Of a DNA stretch of 64,000 bases, positions 35,971 to 49,234 are shown piece after piece. Where the stretch lies: NCBI RefSeq assembly GCF_949987535.1, contig NC_080065.1, positions 40,277,239 through 40,341,238 on the forward strand, written 5' to 3'. Origin of the DNA: Balaenoptera acutorostrata (lineage: Eukaryota > Chordata > Mammalia > Artiodactyla > Balaenopteridae). The notes beneath the pieces were generated by a model. That model saw only the letters and a program-made list of their open reading frames with translations. It was not told the origin of the DNA and did no database searches. Each line of letters opens with the position of its first letter. The first letter of the stretch is position 1. The position numbers were made by a program, and so were the translations under genes.

Positions 35971-36070
35971 TTAAGAGTGTTTTGTGTTTGGTTGTTTGTT
36001 CGTTTGTTTAATTTTTGGCTGTGCTGGGTCTTTGTTGCAGCACACGGGCTTCTCTAGTTAAGAGTGTTTT
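35971..36070 (-). mobile_element. 5'-truncated CHR-type SINE with perfect 13-bp target duplications
   Basis: ttaagagtgtttt occurs at 35971-35983 and 36058-36070. Between them are 74 bp that read on the minus strand as the 3' part of the CHR SINE (ctagagaagcccgtgtg, caacaaagacccagcacagc) plus an A/C-rich tail with caaacaaacg-like units. It is a complete insertion event with only the SINE's 3' end. Confidence 0.92.
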
Positions 36071-36559
36071 AAGTTTTGTCCTGCACATCATGGAATTTTA
36101 CCTCTAAGATGCATTTGACTGTATGAAAACTTTATCTCAAACAAAGTAACTAAAGGCATGAGTTTTAAGAACAAGTCCTAAGGTGTGTGAAAGTAACGTG
36201 TTAAAAAGACATATACAATATTGATCAAGGTGGAATCTGAAATGGGTTAAATTAATATATATCTCAGAAATCTGGGATCTCTGAAACCAGAACAAAGGTT
36301 GTGCAACCAGAGCAACATCAGAGAGTGATCCTAACCTCCTACATGACGATGAATGTGGCAAATGGACAGTTAACCACTGATATGCCCAGGATTTCTGCAA
36401 TCTACATACAGTATTTGATATATATGATGATAATACCTATTACTACAACTGTACTATAGAGCTTGTCAGGAAAGCATGTGGTAAACAGTTCAGGGGAGTA
36501 AATCTTACCAGGTGTAACACATATAAACAAAGTAGAAGTTTTATAAGAAACATCTCTAA

Positions 36560-36732
36560 AATTTAGTGTTTCTTAAATTTGAATGTGCATAGAGATCATC
36601 TGGAGATCTTATTAAAACATAAACTTTGATGCAGGAATACTGGGGGTGCCTAAGACTCTGCCTCTCCACAAACTTCCAGGAGATGCTTTATGTTTCTGGT
36701 TTGAAGACCAAACCGAGAGTAGCAAGAGTTGA
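36560..36732 (+). mobile_element. MER20 hAT-Charlie element
   Basis: tgtgcatagagatcatctgg, agatcttattaaaacataaa, tgcaggaatactgggggtgc and ccaggagatgctttatgttt follow MER20 order. Confidence 0.8.
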
Positions 36733-36859
36733 CATTTCTCGTGCCTGATGCAGCACAAAATTACCATATTTGACGACTGGGGATAAAGTAAAATAAAAAA
36801 TGATAAGCCTTTAAATTGGCATGTTTTGATGTCGAGTAACATTATAGGGTCCCTACTTT

Positions 36860-37050
36860 GTACATGCTACTGTACATAAACTCTCTATATGTATTATCTC
36901 ATTTAATATTCCCACACCCTATGGATGAGGAGCTAGTATTAACATTACTTTTTTATTAGAAAACCATGCTTTTAGAGCTGTAGAATTAGTATAAAAACTG
37001 GTATTCAAATACAGGTTTTTTCCAATTCTAAGCCATACTTGTGTACTTAT
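36860..37050 (-). mobile_element. MIR SINE relic
   Basis: tatgtattatctcatttaat, attcccacaccctatggatg and ggtattcaaatacaggt correspond to reversed MIR. Confidence 0.6.
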
Positions 37051-37284
37051 TTAATGGTATTATTTCATATAGAAACCTAGAGATGTGATGGAGAAGGCAG
37101 AGTGAGAATATACTTAGAATTTATATTGAGGTAATTTTGGGTCATCCAAATGCAAGAAAGCCAAGTAATTCACAGAGTTCATTAAAGTAGAAATGACCAT
37201 TTTATAGGGTTTAATTTGTCATACGCATTGTTCATGCCTTCTTGATTTAGTATAATGCATATATCTATTTTAAAGATTATGTCA

Positions 37285-37800
37285 TTATTGGATATTTGCA
37301 GATGGCATAAGGAGATAGTATTTCAGGTAAAGATGATTTCATGTGCAAAGCAGTGGGACTGTAACAGCATGTTGTAGTTGGGAAAATATAGTTTAGGTTG
37401 CTGGAACATTCAGTCTGAGGAAACAGCATCTGGAAAGAGGCCAGAGAGCAGGACATGGGCCAGATCACGAATGATCATTCAGTGGAGTGTTGGCTTTATG
37501 ACACAGGTAGAATGTCACTGAAGGAGAAATCAAATGCAAATCTGTTATTTTAAAAAGAGGAGTCTATTGGAAAAGAGGAGAAAGGATTGAAAGGGGAAGA
37601 GACACTAGGCAACGATACCAGTTTGGGAATTTTTTCATAGTCAAGGCAAGAGAAAAGGCTTAGTTTTAAGGTGGTTCCCATAGAGGGAATGATTTAAGAA
37701 ATATTTAAGAGGTGATATTATTATTAGAATGTTGTGAACAAATGGGTTGAGAGAAGTGATAGAATTGACTTAGATTATAATTTGAAAAATTGTTTAAAAA
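37285..37800 (-). mobile_element. L2 relic, reverse orientation
   Basis: aaagaggccagagagcagga, catgggccagatcacgaatg, and a later purine-rich tract with gtgatagaattgacttaga match reversed L2 ORF2. The edges are approximate. Confidence 0.55.
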
Positions 37801-39169
37801 TTAGTTCCATTACCAGAATTGAAGTATTATTTTAAAGTATTTTTTTGGACATGTTGACATCGAAATGCCAGTAAAATACACAGGTCTTTTATTATTGCCT
37901 ACAGATACAACATAGCATAGGAAAGGCAAAGGTTTACCTTGAGGGCCAATTTCAATGCACTGACAGATGCTCGAAGTGCTGTGCCATCATGCTGCTACAT
38001 CTAAGTTCATCAGAAAATAGATTCCTGTAGCTGTTTTGGTTACCTATTGGATTATTTTTAACCTTCCAGAGAATAAAATATAAGATATTCAGGTAGAGTC
38101 AAGACTGAAGTAAATGCAAAATCCTCAAATCAAATAGATAAAAGAAGAACCAAATAAAAGAAGTAAAGGAGAAATCTTTCCTAGGTGTCAGAACAGAAAA
38201 ATAAGCTATATTTATATAATTGTCAGGAACGTATCTTTTTTGTGTGAACTAATCTTAGATATGTAATGATTATTTCTCTGTAATGTAGTTTTCATTAGAT
38301 TTTTGAAATATACTATAAAAATATTTATTTGTAGTTTATTCTAGCCATTTTCTCACAACTACAAAAACATTATGAACAATAGTTGAAAGGGAAAGATGTA
38401 AAGAAAAATCATGGAAAAAATAAATTCCTTTGAAGACACTTTAGTAATAATGTGAAAATATTATATATACCCTTTACATAAAAATTCAATTCTTAGAATT
38501 GTAACTGGGAAAATAGTGATAGACATAGTATGCAAATTGAGCTACACTGAATTTACTGTAAGAAAGCTTAATTTTTAAAACTTTTGATTGAAGTAGTACA
38601 TGCATGCATATGAATTTTTAACCAATTGGCTCTTAGAATATTTCTTTAAAAAGTCTTTGCCCTTACTTCTTCTAAGGACCATTGCTATTTTTTATTTCAA
38701 TAGGTATCTTTCTTCCTCTAAATAAATTGTTTCTATTACTATCTATAATTTTAGATATTATCAATTTATTCTTTGCTACAAATGATTAAGATTTAGCTTA
38801 ATTAAACTAAAATACCTCTCTTTTCTTTTCCTCCCAATAAAGCTACATAGCTGTTTTTGGTTCTTCAGTTAGTTATATTTGTATGTTTGTAAATTTAAAG
38901 GATGAAATTTAACACCTATATCCTTTTTTAGACAGTGATAAGCAGAAATTTTTTATGCTTTCTAAGTTCATGATATAAGTATCCCATGATTGCTTCTATT
39001 TAGTATTTTGTTGGAATACTTAATGAATTCAACAAGATAAAAAACAGAAATTAATTATAAATATTTTTAAACTGCATCATTTGCATATAACTATCTATGT
39101 ACACCCAAGTGAATATAACAAGGTCATTAATAATTAAAAGAGAGGTAAGAAGGGAAAGTTTGAGAGACT
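37801..39169. other. No gene; possible old L1 3' UTR piece
   Basis: ttgattgaagtagtacatgc near 38584 hints at a reversed old L1 3' end. The rest is unassigned. Confidence 0.35.
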
Positions 39170-40490
39170 AAAGCAAAAGAAACATTTGTAGTAATAATGG
39201 CTAAAAACTTTTCCAAGCTTAGTGACAGACACCAAACTACAGATCCAGGAAGTTCAGAGAGTAGGAAACAAGGTAAATACCAAGAAATCTACACCTTTCA
39301 ACTGCAGAAAACCAAAGACAAAGTGAAAATAGTGAAAGAAACCAGAGAGAACCTTACCTGTAGAAGAACAAAGATAAGAATTACAGTGGGCTTCTCATCA
39401 GAAATTATTGCAAGCAAGAAGAGAATGGAGTGAAATATTTCAATTGTTGGAAAGAAAAAACAAAACAAACAAACATTCATTTAAAATTCTGTATTCAGTG
39501 AAGTTATGCATCAAAAGTGAAGAAGAAATACTTTCTCAAACAAAAACCAAAGGAATTCATCACCACCAGCAGAAATAACCTGCAAGAAATCTTAAAGGAA
39601 GTTCTTCAGACATAATGAAAATGATATAGGTCAGAAACTCAGATCTATGTAAAGAAAAGAAGGACATCAGAAAAATGAATGAATAAAAGTAAAATAAAAT
39701 ATTTTATTTTTCTTATTCTTAATCTAAAAGACAACACTGATTGTTTAAAATAGAAATATTAACAATGTTTTGGATGATTATAGCATATGGATAACTGAAA
39801 TAAATGACAGCAATATTCTAAGAAATGGGAGGAAGGAATCAGGAATATTCTGTTATAAATACCAGCTTTACATGTGAAATGGAATAGTCTTTTTTGAAGG
39901 TGGATTTAGATTAGATAAATATATAAATTTCAAAATGTAGTGCAACCACTCAATTTTTTTAGGAGGTATAACTGGCTAAAAAAGATGAAAAAATGAAAGC
40001 ATATAAAATGTCAATTAAAACCACAAAAGGGAGTGAGGGAGGGAGGAAAATAAACAAACAAACAAACAAAAAACCCACAAAAGGTAGAAAAAGAGAGGAA
40101 ATATAGAAATAAAGAACAAGTGCAACAGATTGAAAAAAGTCACATTCACCAAGATACCAAATTCTGAGCTATAAAACATACTACCAAATATAAAGGACTA
40201 AGAATCATATGAAATATGTTCTTAGACCACAAGTTTAAGTTTCAAGTTTAAAAGTACTAGTTCAGATGGTTTCACTGGAGGGTTCGCTGGTGAATTGAAG
40301 AAATGATACCAATTCTCCATAATCTCTTCTAGAAAATAGAAGTATAGCAAATGCTTTCTAACTTATTCTATGAGACCAGCATTACCCTAATACAAAAACC
40401 AGATAAAAATATTGCAAAAATCTTCAGCAAAATGTTAATAAATTGGATCCAACAAATAGCATATGAAAGAACAATCAATATAATTTGTCA
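39170..40490 (+). mobile_element. Old L1 with ORF1 and ORF2 remnants
   Basis: Plus-strand ORF1 text includes aaaacttttccaagcttagt, aaagacaaagtgaaaatagt, gggcttctcatcagaaatta, aattctgtattcagtgaag and cttaaaggaagttcttcaga. After a gap, ORF2 text follows near 40266: ggtttcactggagggttcgc, ttctatgagaccagcattac and aaaatcttcagcaaaatgtt. All frames are broken. The 78-codon ORF at 39197 is a surviving piece of the ORF1 C-terminal region. Confidence 0.8.
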
Positions 40491-43400
40491 TTATGGAAGA
40501 GAATCAAAGGACTGGATATGAAAGACCTACTTGGTGAGCAGGAAAGTATGTCTGGGATAGCATAGCCAGTCACTGGAATAGCCGATCACAGATTAATTGA
40601 GGGAATGAACTCTCAAAATGCTAAGGAATGGAAGGCTAAAGGAAGGACTAGGGAGAAAATGACATAAGATTACCCATGGAATTCCTTGTTTTGTGTTATT
40701 ATATAGTTTTTGAAATGAGTCATCCAGACAGAAATGGCCTGTAAAGGGAAAATAGTAACCAGGGAAAAAAGTTACCAAAGGATGGATCCCTGTTTCAGAT
40801 CACTGAATGATACCAACGATCAAAATGACTTTTAAAAGATACTTGAAGAGGGTGCAGGACATGGAAAAGATGAAAAAGGATATGCCATAACTGTACTCCC
40901 TCACGATGTATTAGGATAGTAAAGAGGCCAATCCAATGGGGCAACCCCCAGTTCTTTTATTAAAACCTAGTCATGTGATGACTCCGCCGCTGAGGTAGAA
41001 GCATTGGTTGTTCGAATACAAATACCCCTGAACACAGTTCAAGTACTGAAGGGTAGTCTCCATTTATAATGGTGGCCTGCAAACAATATTTAATTAGAAA
41101 ATGGACCTCTTTTCATTGCCCAAGCAACACAGAAGTTGGTCCCCTAGCAAGGAATAAGGTAGCTATTCTATGATCCTTGGAGCAGCTGGCCTATAGATCC
41201 CTGGAATAGTTTAACAAAGGCATATTTCACCAGGCCAGTGTTTTGCCCCCCATGACAGGCTGGCTGGATATTTGCCTGTAGCTAATTATGCTAAGCATGC
41301 TCTGAATAAAACTGTTCCTCACAGATTCCATGTGCTCTCAGCAGTTTGATGAGAATCTAGGAGTTCATTGTAAGGATGGAGGGAGAGGCCTGGACCACAC
41401 AATTGCGGTCAGGACCCTGAGTCTAGATATATCTTACCACATCTATTTTTCACCTCTACTATGACCCTCAGGGGGCTGGGAAGTCTGGATCTCACCCTGA
41501 GCCTAGGGATGAGGGACACATACCCCAAATCACTGCTGCCTCCTCATTCATTGTTGGTGGCCATCTCACTGGAGCTGGACCCCTTCTCTGCACTTTGGAA
41601 AAAATATTGCACTTCCAAATTCACATACTGTGTTTTAAGACCTTGTGCTGGCTGTTCTCATCCTGATACAGGTGGAGAGAAGTTCACTCAACCATCATGA
41701 GATGAAGGGGTCCTTCCAGGTAATAGCTCTGTATATGGGTTAGACAGTATTAATTATATAATATATTTTATTACATATTATTATTATATAATTATAATTC
41801 CAAAACAATGAGAAATCCCTCATTTAATAGAAAGGGGACATTTAAAATCATCAGAGACAGGGATAGGTGCATATTTATTGTCTTGAACTTATCCCCCACT
41901 GCTCTGAATTCTTTTGTACATCTCCCTCAAGCAGTGGCTTCCTCAGCTAATCTGTCATGATTCTGGCCAGTACTGACAAGGACAGAGCTGTTCGCCATTC
42001 AATTTGTGTAAGTCAAGATCCCCTGAGAAGCAGACACCAAGAAAGGAGTAGACATGCAAAAGAATTACTGGAAGGGAACACATAGGAAGGATAAAGTGGA
42101 AGAAGCAAGAGTAGGCAGGGAAAGACTTTGTACAGCAGTGCAGGCCTGTGAAAGGAAAGGACGAAGGAAGTTTTGGTAGGTAGAGCCTAGACTCCAGCAC
42201 CTTTGTAATACATTTTCTAGTGAATTTTCAAACAGGGCAATGGGGAGTCTTTGAGCCAAAGTTGCCCATTTGAGGAGTCCCATGACTCACAGAAACAAGC
42301 TTGTGTTAGCATCACTGTTGTGCTTAGTTACTGATAGGGATTGATTGGGAGTTGGCCAGAGGAATGTGGTAGATCCCAAGGGTTGGCAACTGGGACCGTC
42401 AATCAACTATGGTCTCTGTAGCAGATCCAAGTGGTGTGTTCCCATGGCTGCCATATATATATATATATATCTGTGTGTGTCTTTAAAATGTGATAAATGT
42501 TACTTTTCAAATTCGTGAAAAAAGAACGACCTAGTCAGTATATGGCACTGAAAAATGTTGGCCAGCATGTACGCTTCCTGATAGGAGCAACTTGTCATAC
42601 TTTTGAATGGATTCCCATTACCTAGAACTATGCCTAGCATTTCATAGTTGCTCAAAACAGTTTTCTTAGTTATATTGAATAGTCTATCTTTTTAAAAAAA
42701 GATCCCTACTTCATACCTTTTAGTAAAAGTAATCTCAGATATTCAAAGATTTGATCATGATAGTTATAAAAGTATTGGAAAAAGTGTAAGAAAATGTATT
42801 TATAAATTTAGGGTAGGAATAATTTTAATTAGACAAAAAAGCAAAAAAAAGAGAAACTTGATACATTTGGTTATGTATAAATTTAAAGTTTCTTTCTAAA
42901 GTTTCTTTCTAAATTAAAAGATAAGCAACAAACTGATATATTACAGATGAAGGATTAATATGCAAATGTATTTGAATACCTACATATCACTAAGAAATAG
43001 AGAAAACTGACAGTGATCATAAAAGAAATGCCCAATAAGCATGAGTGATGTTTGAGAGCCAGTAATCTGGGAAATGCATTAAGATAACATACATCTTAAT
43101 CTATTAGATTTACAAAATCATAAATAGTTTAATAAGGTTACAGATTGGTGAAAGCATGGTTAACAGATGCCAGCAGGACTGTATTTTGAACAGCCATATT
43201 TGACAGTATATTTTGACCATTTTGGCATATAATATAAAGAAAATATTTTGCTTATTCTATGTACCAGCAATTAAACTTCTAGTTTTCCATTCTAGAGAAA
43301 TACTCTCACATATACAAGAAAAATTCTTTTACAAGGATCTTCATTGTATAGGTATTATCATTTTTAACAGTGAAAGATTTGAAGCAAATTGAAAGTCTGT

Positions 43401-43554
43401 GGAAAAAGGAAGGACTAAAGAAATTATTGCATATCCATAGTATGGAGGAAATTGCAGTTATTAAACAAATGAGGTATACATTTAGATCTTTCAGATAGTC
43501 TTGAGTAAAAAAGGAAAATTATAAAACAACCAAAAATGTAATGTTATGTTTTAA
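40491..43554. other. Unassigned, LTR-like patches and a short (AT)n
   Basis: The stretch 40900-42440 is less AT-rich and has ERV- or LTR-like character (gctctgaataaaactgttcc near 41299), but I cannot assign a family. An (AT)n run lies at 42454-42470. A 13-bp direct duplication gtttctttctaaa lies near 42888-42913. Confidence 0.35.
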
Positions 43555-44260
43555 AGATACAATTATGATAACAAGTATTGGTGAAGATGCAGAGAAATTG
43601 GAACCCTCATTCACTGCTGGTGGGAATGTAAAATGGAACATCTACTTTTGAAAACAATCTGGCATTTCCTCAAAAGATTAAACCTAGAGTTACCATTATG
43701 ACCCAGCGATTCTACTCCTAGGTATTTAGGCCAGAGAAAAGGAAACATATGTCCACACAAAAACTTGTACAAAAATGCTTACAGTAGCATTATTAGTAAT
43801 AGCCAAAAAGTAGAAACGATTAAATGTCCATCAACTGATGAATGAATAAATAAAATGTATGTTTGTCCAATGGAATACTATTCAGTTATAAAATGAAATA
43901 AAGTGCTGATGTGTGCTACAACATGGATTAACCTTGAACATTATGCTAAATGAAAGAAGCCAGTCACAAAGGATCACATATGGTTTCATTTATATGAGAT
44001 ATTCAGAATAGGCAAATCTATAAAGATAGATTAGTGGTTGCCTATGCTGAGGGGGATGTTTGTGGCTTGGGGGTTGGGAAAGTAACAGCTAGTGGGAGCA
44101 GCGTTTCTTTTTGGAGCAATGTTCTAGTGTTGGTTATGGTGATATACACAAAACTCAGTGAACATACTAAAAATGATTGAATTGTGCACTTTAAATGAGT
44201 GAATTGTATGACATGTGAATAATATCTCAATAAAATTGTTAGAAGTATAATTATAAAATA
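43555..44260 (+). mobile_element. Old L1 3' end
   Basis: attggtgaagatgcagagaa, attcactgctggtgggaatg, accattatgacccagcgatt, ccaatggaatactattcagt and the A-rich end aataatatctcaataaaatt follow the L1 ORF2 end and 3' UTR. Confidence 0.88.
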
Positions 44261-45869
44261 AAGTTACATATTTTCTGTAAGGGCGTATATATGCACCTAA
44301 ATTAATTGAAAAAGCTCACACACCAAGTTGATAACTATATATCTGAGGAAGAACGCAGGGGACTACAATTGAAAATTACATTCTCAAAATGGATTTTAGC
44401 TTTATCTTTAATGTTTTCAATTTTTTTTTCAGGTAGCATGTATTTGTGTGCTACTAGTGTAAACGATAATTAATTCTCAAAATTTATTTTCCTAATAGAG
44501 GGTTCCTCTACATCAGACTTATCAAAGACTTCTATAAAGGGAGGTTCAGGTTTCACCACCCCTCTTCTCACTCAATGTCTCACCACCAAATCTTGAAAAA
44601 AAAAAGACAAACTGGGTATGTCTAGAGTGTATCCTTGCCAAACGTAAAGTGGAAGTCCTGAGAAGTGCACTAAAGTGCCGCCAAATATGTCACCCTTCCA
44701 CTGAGCAGCAACTTGATCTCCAAATAATGTAAGGTCACAGCCCACAGATAATGTGTCACACTCACTCTTACTCAGCTGGGGATTCTATTGGGAGTGCTCT
44801 TCTACTTTATGAGAGAGCTAAGAGTCGCTTCTACAGCATCCCCACCAAAACCCTATAACATTTGGTGATGGAATCTCTATTCTTATGTTGAATTTGCAAG
44901 AATTAAACAAAAACATCTATTTGAACTCATGTTGATGTATAAAAGATATGCTACTCAAGATTTTTTGAGGTATGCCTGAAATATCTGAAGCATTAAATAA
45001 AAGAACTTTGTGAGAAATCTGGAAGAACATAAACTACTTAGCTACAGGTACAAAGTAAAAATTTATTTCTATAAAGCCACAAAAGAAGTTTCAGTTTGAT
45101 GAATAAATTAAGATTATACTGAGCACTTTTTTCCATAGTTTGTAGAACACCCAGAGCAGTACTTCAAATATTTTCCTTCTCCTTTAAGTACAGTAGAATT
45201 TAATTCATAACATCTTGAATTTCCAAATTAAAATCACCTTCAATTAAAGAATTTCAATCAGCCATAGAAAAAAAGAGTGCTATATTTTCTAACCATAAGT
45301 GATTACGTATTCATCAAAGCTATATGTGTATTTAAATGGAAAAGTCTAAAAAAGTAATAAAGCAGGATTCTGCAGACCAGAAAGCAATTAGTCTCAGGTG
45401 TTTCCTGTTAATAAATTAGACTAAACTAAGGGCCAGACTTGTGAAATAATTTCCATTAATTAAAAAATCAAGGGTTTAATGTTTATTCTCTTTTCCCAAA
45501 GGTGAACTTGAAAGCTATGTTCTTAACTAAACAAGAGAACATAATTACATTTATACTTAAAGCTTTGAGGTACCATTTTATTTTTCCAAATGACCAGGTG
45601 TGATATTGAAATAACATGAATGACTGGGAAATCTGGGAAACCAGTTTTCAATCAACAATTAATGATTGACCATCTGTTTTGTATACGTTAATCTAGGAGC
45701 CAGGGTCTGACACATCACTTATTAACCATATCTCCTGCTTCCAGGGATTCCCAATCTAAACTAAACTATATGAAACAACATGATTCAGTGATATCTTGTA
45801 GGATATACCCTTTACATCATATTAAATTTTGAGCGACATCAGAGAAGATCATATTTACAGAGTACTACT
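44261..45869. other. No recognisable gene
   Basis: Unique AT-rich sequence. No ORF is worth reporting. Confidence 0.4.
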
Positions 45870-46785
45870 GTAATTAGGAAGTTGGACTTGAGCTGGAACT
45901 TGGAAGATAGATGGCAGATGCAGAGGTGAAGAAGATGAAGGAGGATGCCAGGCAAGTCAACCATCAAAGCAATGACACAGAGTTAAGAATGAGAGTGGTC
46001 TGCTCACTGGAGGAAACAAAAGAGTCTTTCCTGAAAGAAGAGAAATGTGTATACAAGACAATAAAGAGAAGAAGGTAGGACAGGTAGGGTAGGATCAGGT
46101 AAGGAAGCCTTAAACCCAGGTCAAACCTACTTTGATAAGAAATAGGGAGCTATTGCAGGTTTCTGAGTAGAAGAGAAACCTTATCAGGGTGGTAGATCAA
46201 AAATCAGACTGGCACTGATTTTTCAAGAGGGAATTCCTCTAAATAATTCTAGTACAGAAATGTATCTAGATGGAAGTAAAATTGGCTTAAAAATTCCAAT
46301 AAAATATGGATGCGCTTTGATTACTTACTAATTACATATGTCAAAGAAAGGTATGAATCAAACAACTTATCTTCAGTCCCAGGTAAGAACCGATTGAGGG
46401 ACATGAAGTGAAGAAGATCATAGGTTCACCTTTGAAGATGTTGAGTTTGCAGAGAACCCATCTTAAAATATCAGAAGGTATATAGAGAGAGCCAAAGACT
46501 AGATGAGAAAATTCTGGAAATGCAAATTTGAAAGTCAGCAACATAGCTGAGAAACAAATACATATAAGAGGACCAAGTTCCCAAAACTGAAACTTGGACG
46601 TCTCAGTGGTTAAAGAGAAGCCAGAAAAGGAAACAAAGAAGGATTAATCAAGGAAGCAGGAAGCAAAGTAGGACATTATTTCACAGAAGCAAGTGAAGTA
46701 AGGCAGTTCAAGAAGGGTGGAGTCACCAATTTCAGAGGATATAGAATCATCAAAGAGATTGAGAAAAAAAAAAAAGGCCTCTGGG
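45870..46785 (-). mobile_element. L2 relic, reverse orientation
   Basis: Purine-rich plus strand. atagggagctattgcaggtt near 46143 and caagtgaagtaaggcagttc near 46690, followed by gaatcatcaaagagattg, resemble reversed L2 ORF2. It is diverged, with approximate limits. Confidence 0.5.
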
Positions 46786-46788
46786 ATT

Positions 46789-46790
<2 letters not shown>

Positions 46791-46823
<33 letters not shown>

Positions 46824-46829
46824 ACACAT
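46791..46829. repeat. (AC)n microsatellite
   Basis: About 14 AC units run into an imperfect catacacacacat end. Confidence 0.97.
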
Positions 46830-49234
46830 ATTATTGGTGACCTAGAAAGAATACACAGGGTGAAGTTTTTAAAACTACATACTAAAAAAACCCAAAACTT
46901 AATTTACACTAACATTTAAAATTGTTTCTGTTTCTCCCTAATACAGAAAAATCTTGTTTATCCAACATTTGCATTATTATTCAATGCCTTGACACATCTG
47001 CAGTACTGTAAAACTGCATTTATAATAATAGTCCTAAGATACTTAAAGGTGATTTTATATCATCCCAAAAGGTCAATGGAATATAGCACTAGACACAATT
47101 ACCCCTTTACCAGGTTATCCATGCAGATGATACAAAAGGGTACCTGATGAAATTAGAAATTCCACATCATATATCTTCAAGCTCACTCATAGTCAAAAGT
47201 AAGCATCAAAAATCTGCAAATGTCAAAATCAACTATACTGTTTCAGTTTCAGTGTATTTCACTGTGTTGTTATTCAGTTTGTCAAATAAGCACTCTACAT
47301 TAAAGAGGCTATTTGTTTCACCAAAACTCAGTACGCTGAAGAGTTAATTGTGCTTGGAAAGAGGTGGAGAATAAGTCAGAAATCTATGACTGTTAATTAC
47401 AGAATGGCTTTCACTGCCTGTAATTTTTTTTCTACTGTTCCTAACAAAGCTAAATTGCTTTATCGCCAATATCACAGTAATATCATTATAGTTAGAAATG
47501 AAATTAATAATATTCCTGAGAAATGGCTTTCTCTTGACCATAATAATAATGTTTTATATCTTTTTAAGCAAGAAAATGTCATCCTGTGACAAAAAAGTAT
47601 TGTCTTGGGAGCAAATCTAGCTTCTCTCACTAGCTTCTCCATACCACCTCAGCTGTTTCTTAATTGCTTAAGTCTAATTTTCCTGTCTTTCAAATAAAAA
47701 TAATGATTCTACTCATATTTATCTCATAAAGTTTCTATGAGAAAAAACGAGAAATTACTACAAAAATCTTTAACACATCAAAAGGAATTAGCCCTTAGAG
47801 ATTCAATCAACCATTTCCACAATAAAAATATTATTGCTTAAAAATATTAACACGTGATTCATATGTAGCTTTGTGAAAACAGTTCTGCTGCCAATTTTCA
47901 TGCAGTGGAAGACTTAGACTGATTATTAAAAGTATAATATAGGTTTGATTTTTTTTTAGCAGAAAATACATGGTCATAACATTCTAATTCCCTCTTGTCA
48001 AGAGGATTGTTGCATCTAGAAGTCTGAAAGAAAATGTACCTTAAACCCTGTCTTTACTTCTTTATTCCCTTGTTTTGGGCTTGATCACCTTGTATCATGT
48101 CTCTCCTCTGAATTCCCTTTCTTTCCGTAACTGCATTAGCATGTTTATATTAGCTGTCAGAGTAGAGTAAGGCCCAAAGCCACAAGCAGCCTGGCCAGCT
48201 CAAGGGGACCCTTGCAGGGCCCCATTACAAGGTTTTTATTGTTGGAGGGAGCAACTGCTCGCAATCACATTTTCAGATTCCCTGCAACCAAAGGGTTTGT
48301 TTGTGTTTGTATGTATTCCAGGCAGCCTCCTTATTATAGGAAGCATTACTCATCAGTGCATATGGCCCATTAACATTTGACCGCTGTCCATAGGGCAAAG
48401 CTGCATCCTCCCAAGGACCAGGCAAGAGGTTATACAAAGCCGGAGGGAGTTCTAGGGTCAATAGATCCTCCTAACTGATTTAATTATGTACTTATTAACC
48501 ATTATGAATAAAAGTCTCATTCTGATCAACATTTACTCAACAATTTGGCTGGGTCAGTCTGGCTTTTGCATCAAGCCACTACAGCTATTTTTCTTGACAC
48601 CAGATTATTCTCCCCCTAACCCTGCCTTTAAAAAAATAACCCTGGGATATTTCAGAGAACTACTTCCTAATTATCCTCATTCTTCCTGGCTATTCTCCCC
48701 ATAGAAATCCTTCAAAATATTCAAACTGTTATCACTTAATACGTTCACTGCATGCATCTAAATGTATTTTTATACATCATATTATGCTTTGCTTACACCT
48801 TAAATCAGGTCAACAGATTTCTTAAAATGTTTGACATCTAATAACTCCTCATTCTTTTTTTTAATCTATGTTTCACTCTTTCCAATAAGTTATTAGAGAT
48901 AGCAATTGCTGAAATCCACAGTATCTGAACAGAAACCTCAGAAGGTCCCTGTGCTGTGTTGTTTTAATTTTCAAAGCTTGGAAGCATCTAAAGTATTTTA
49001 TCATTGCCACATCTCTGAACCTTCTATCAACTTATTTCAAGGAAATATTATTTAAAAATTTAAAAACATAATTGCTTAACAATCATTTAATCTTCTGTTA
49101 GCCTATTGTTTATAATTTATATCAGATTTTGATTAGTAATGTATCTAAATAAATTTGGAGATAAGCTTTTTTTTTTCTCATATAAGACAGGGTGGGGAGT
49201 TTCTGTTTAGTTATTATTTTGGTTTAAATACCCT
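46830..49234. other. No recognisable gene
   Basis: Mostly unique AT-rich DNA. A less AT-rich block at about 48160-48460 stands out in composition and could be conserved noncoding sequence, but nothing in the bases proves this. Confidence 0.35.
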
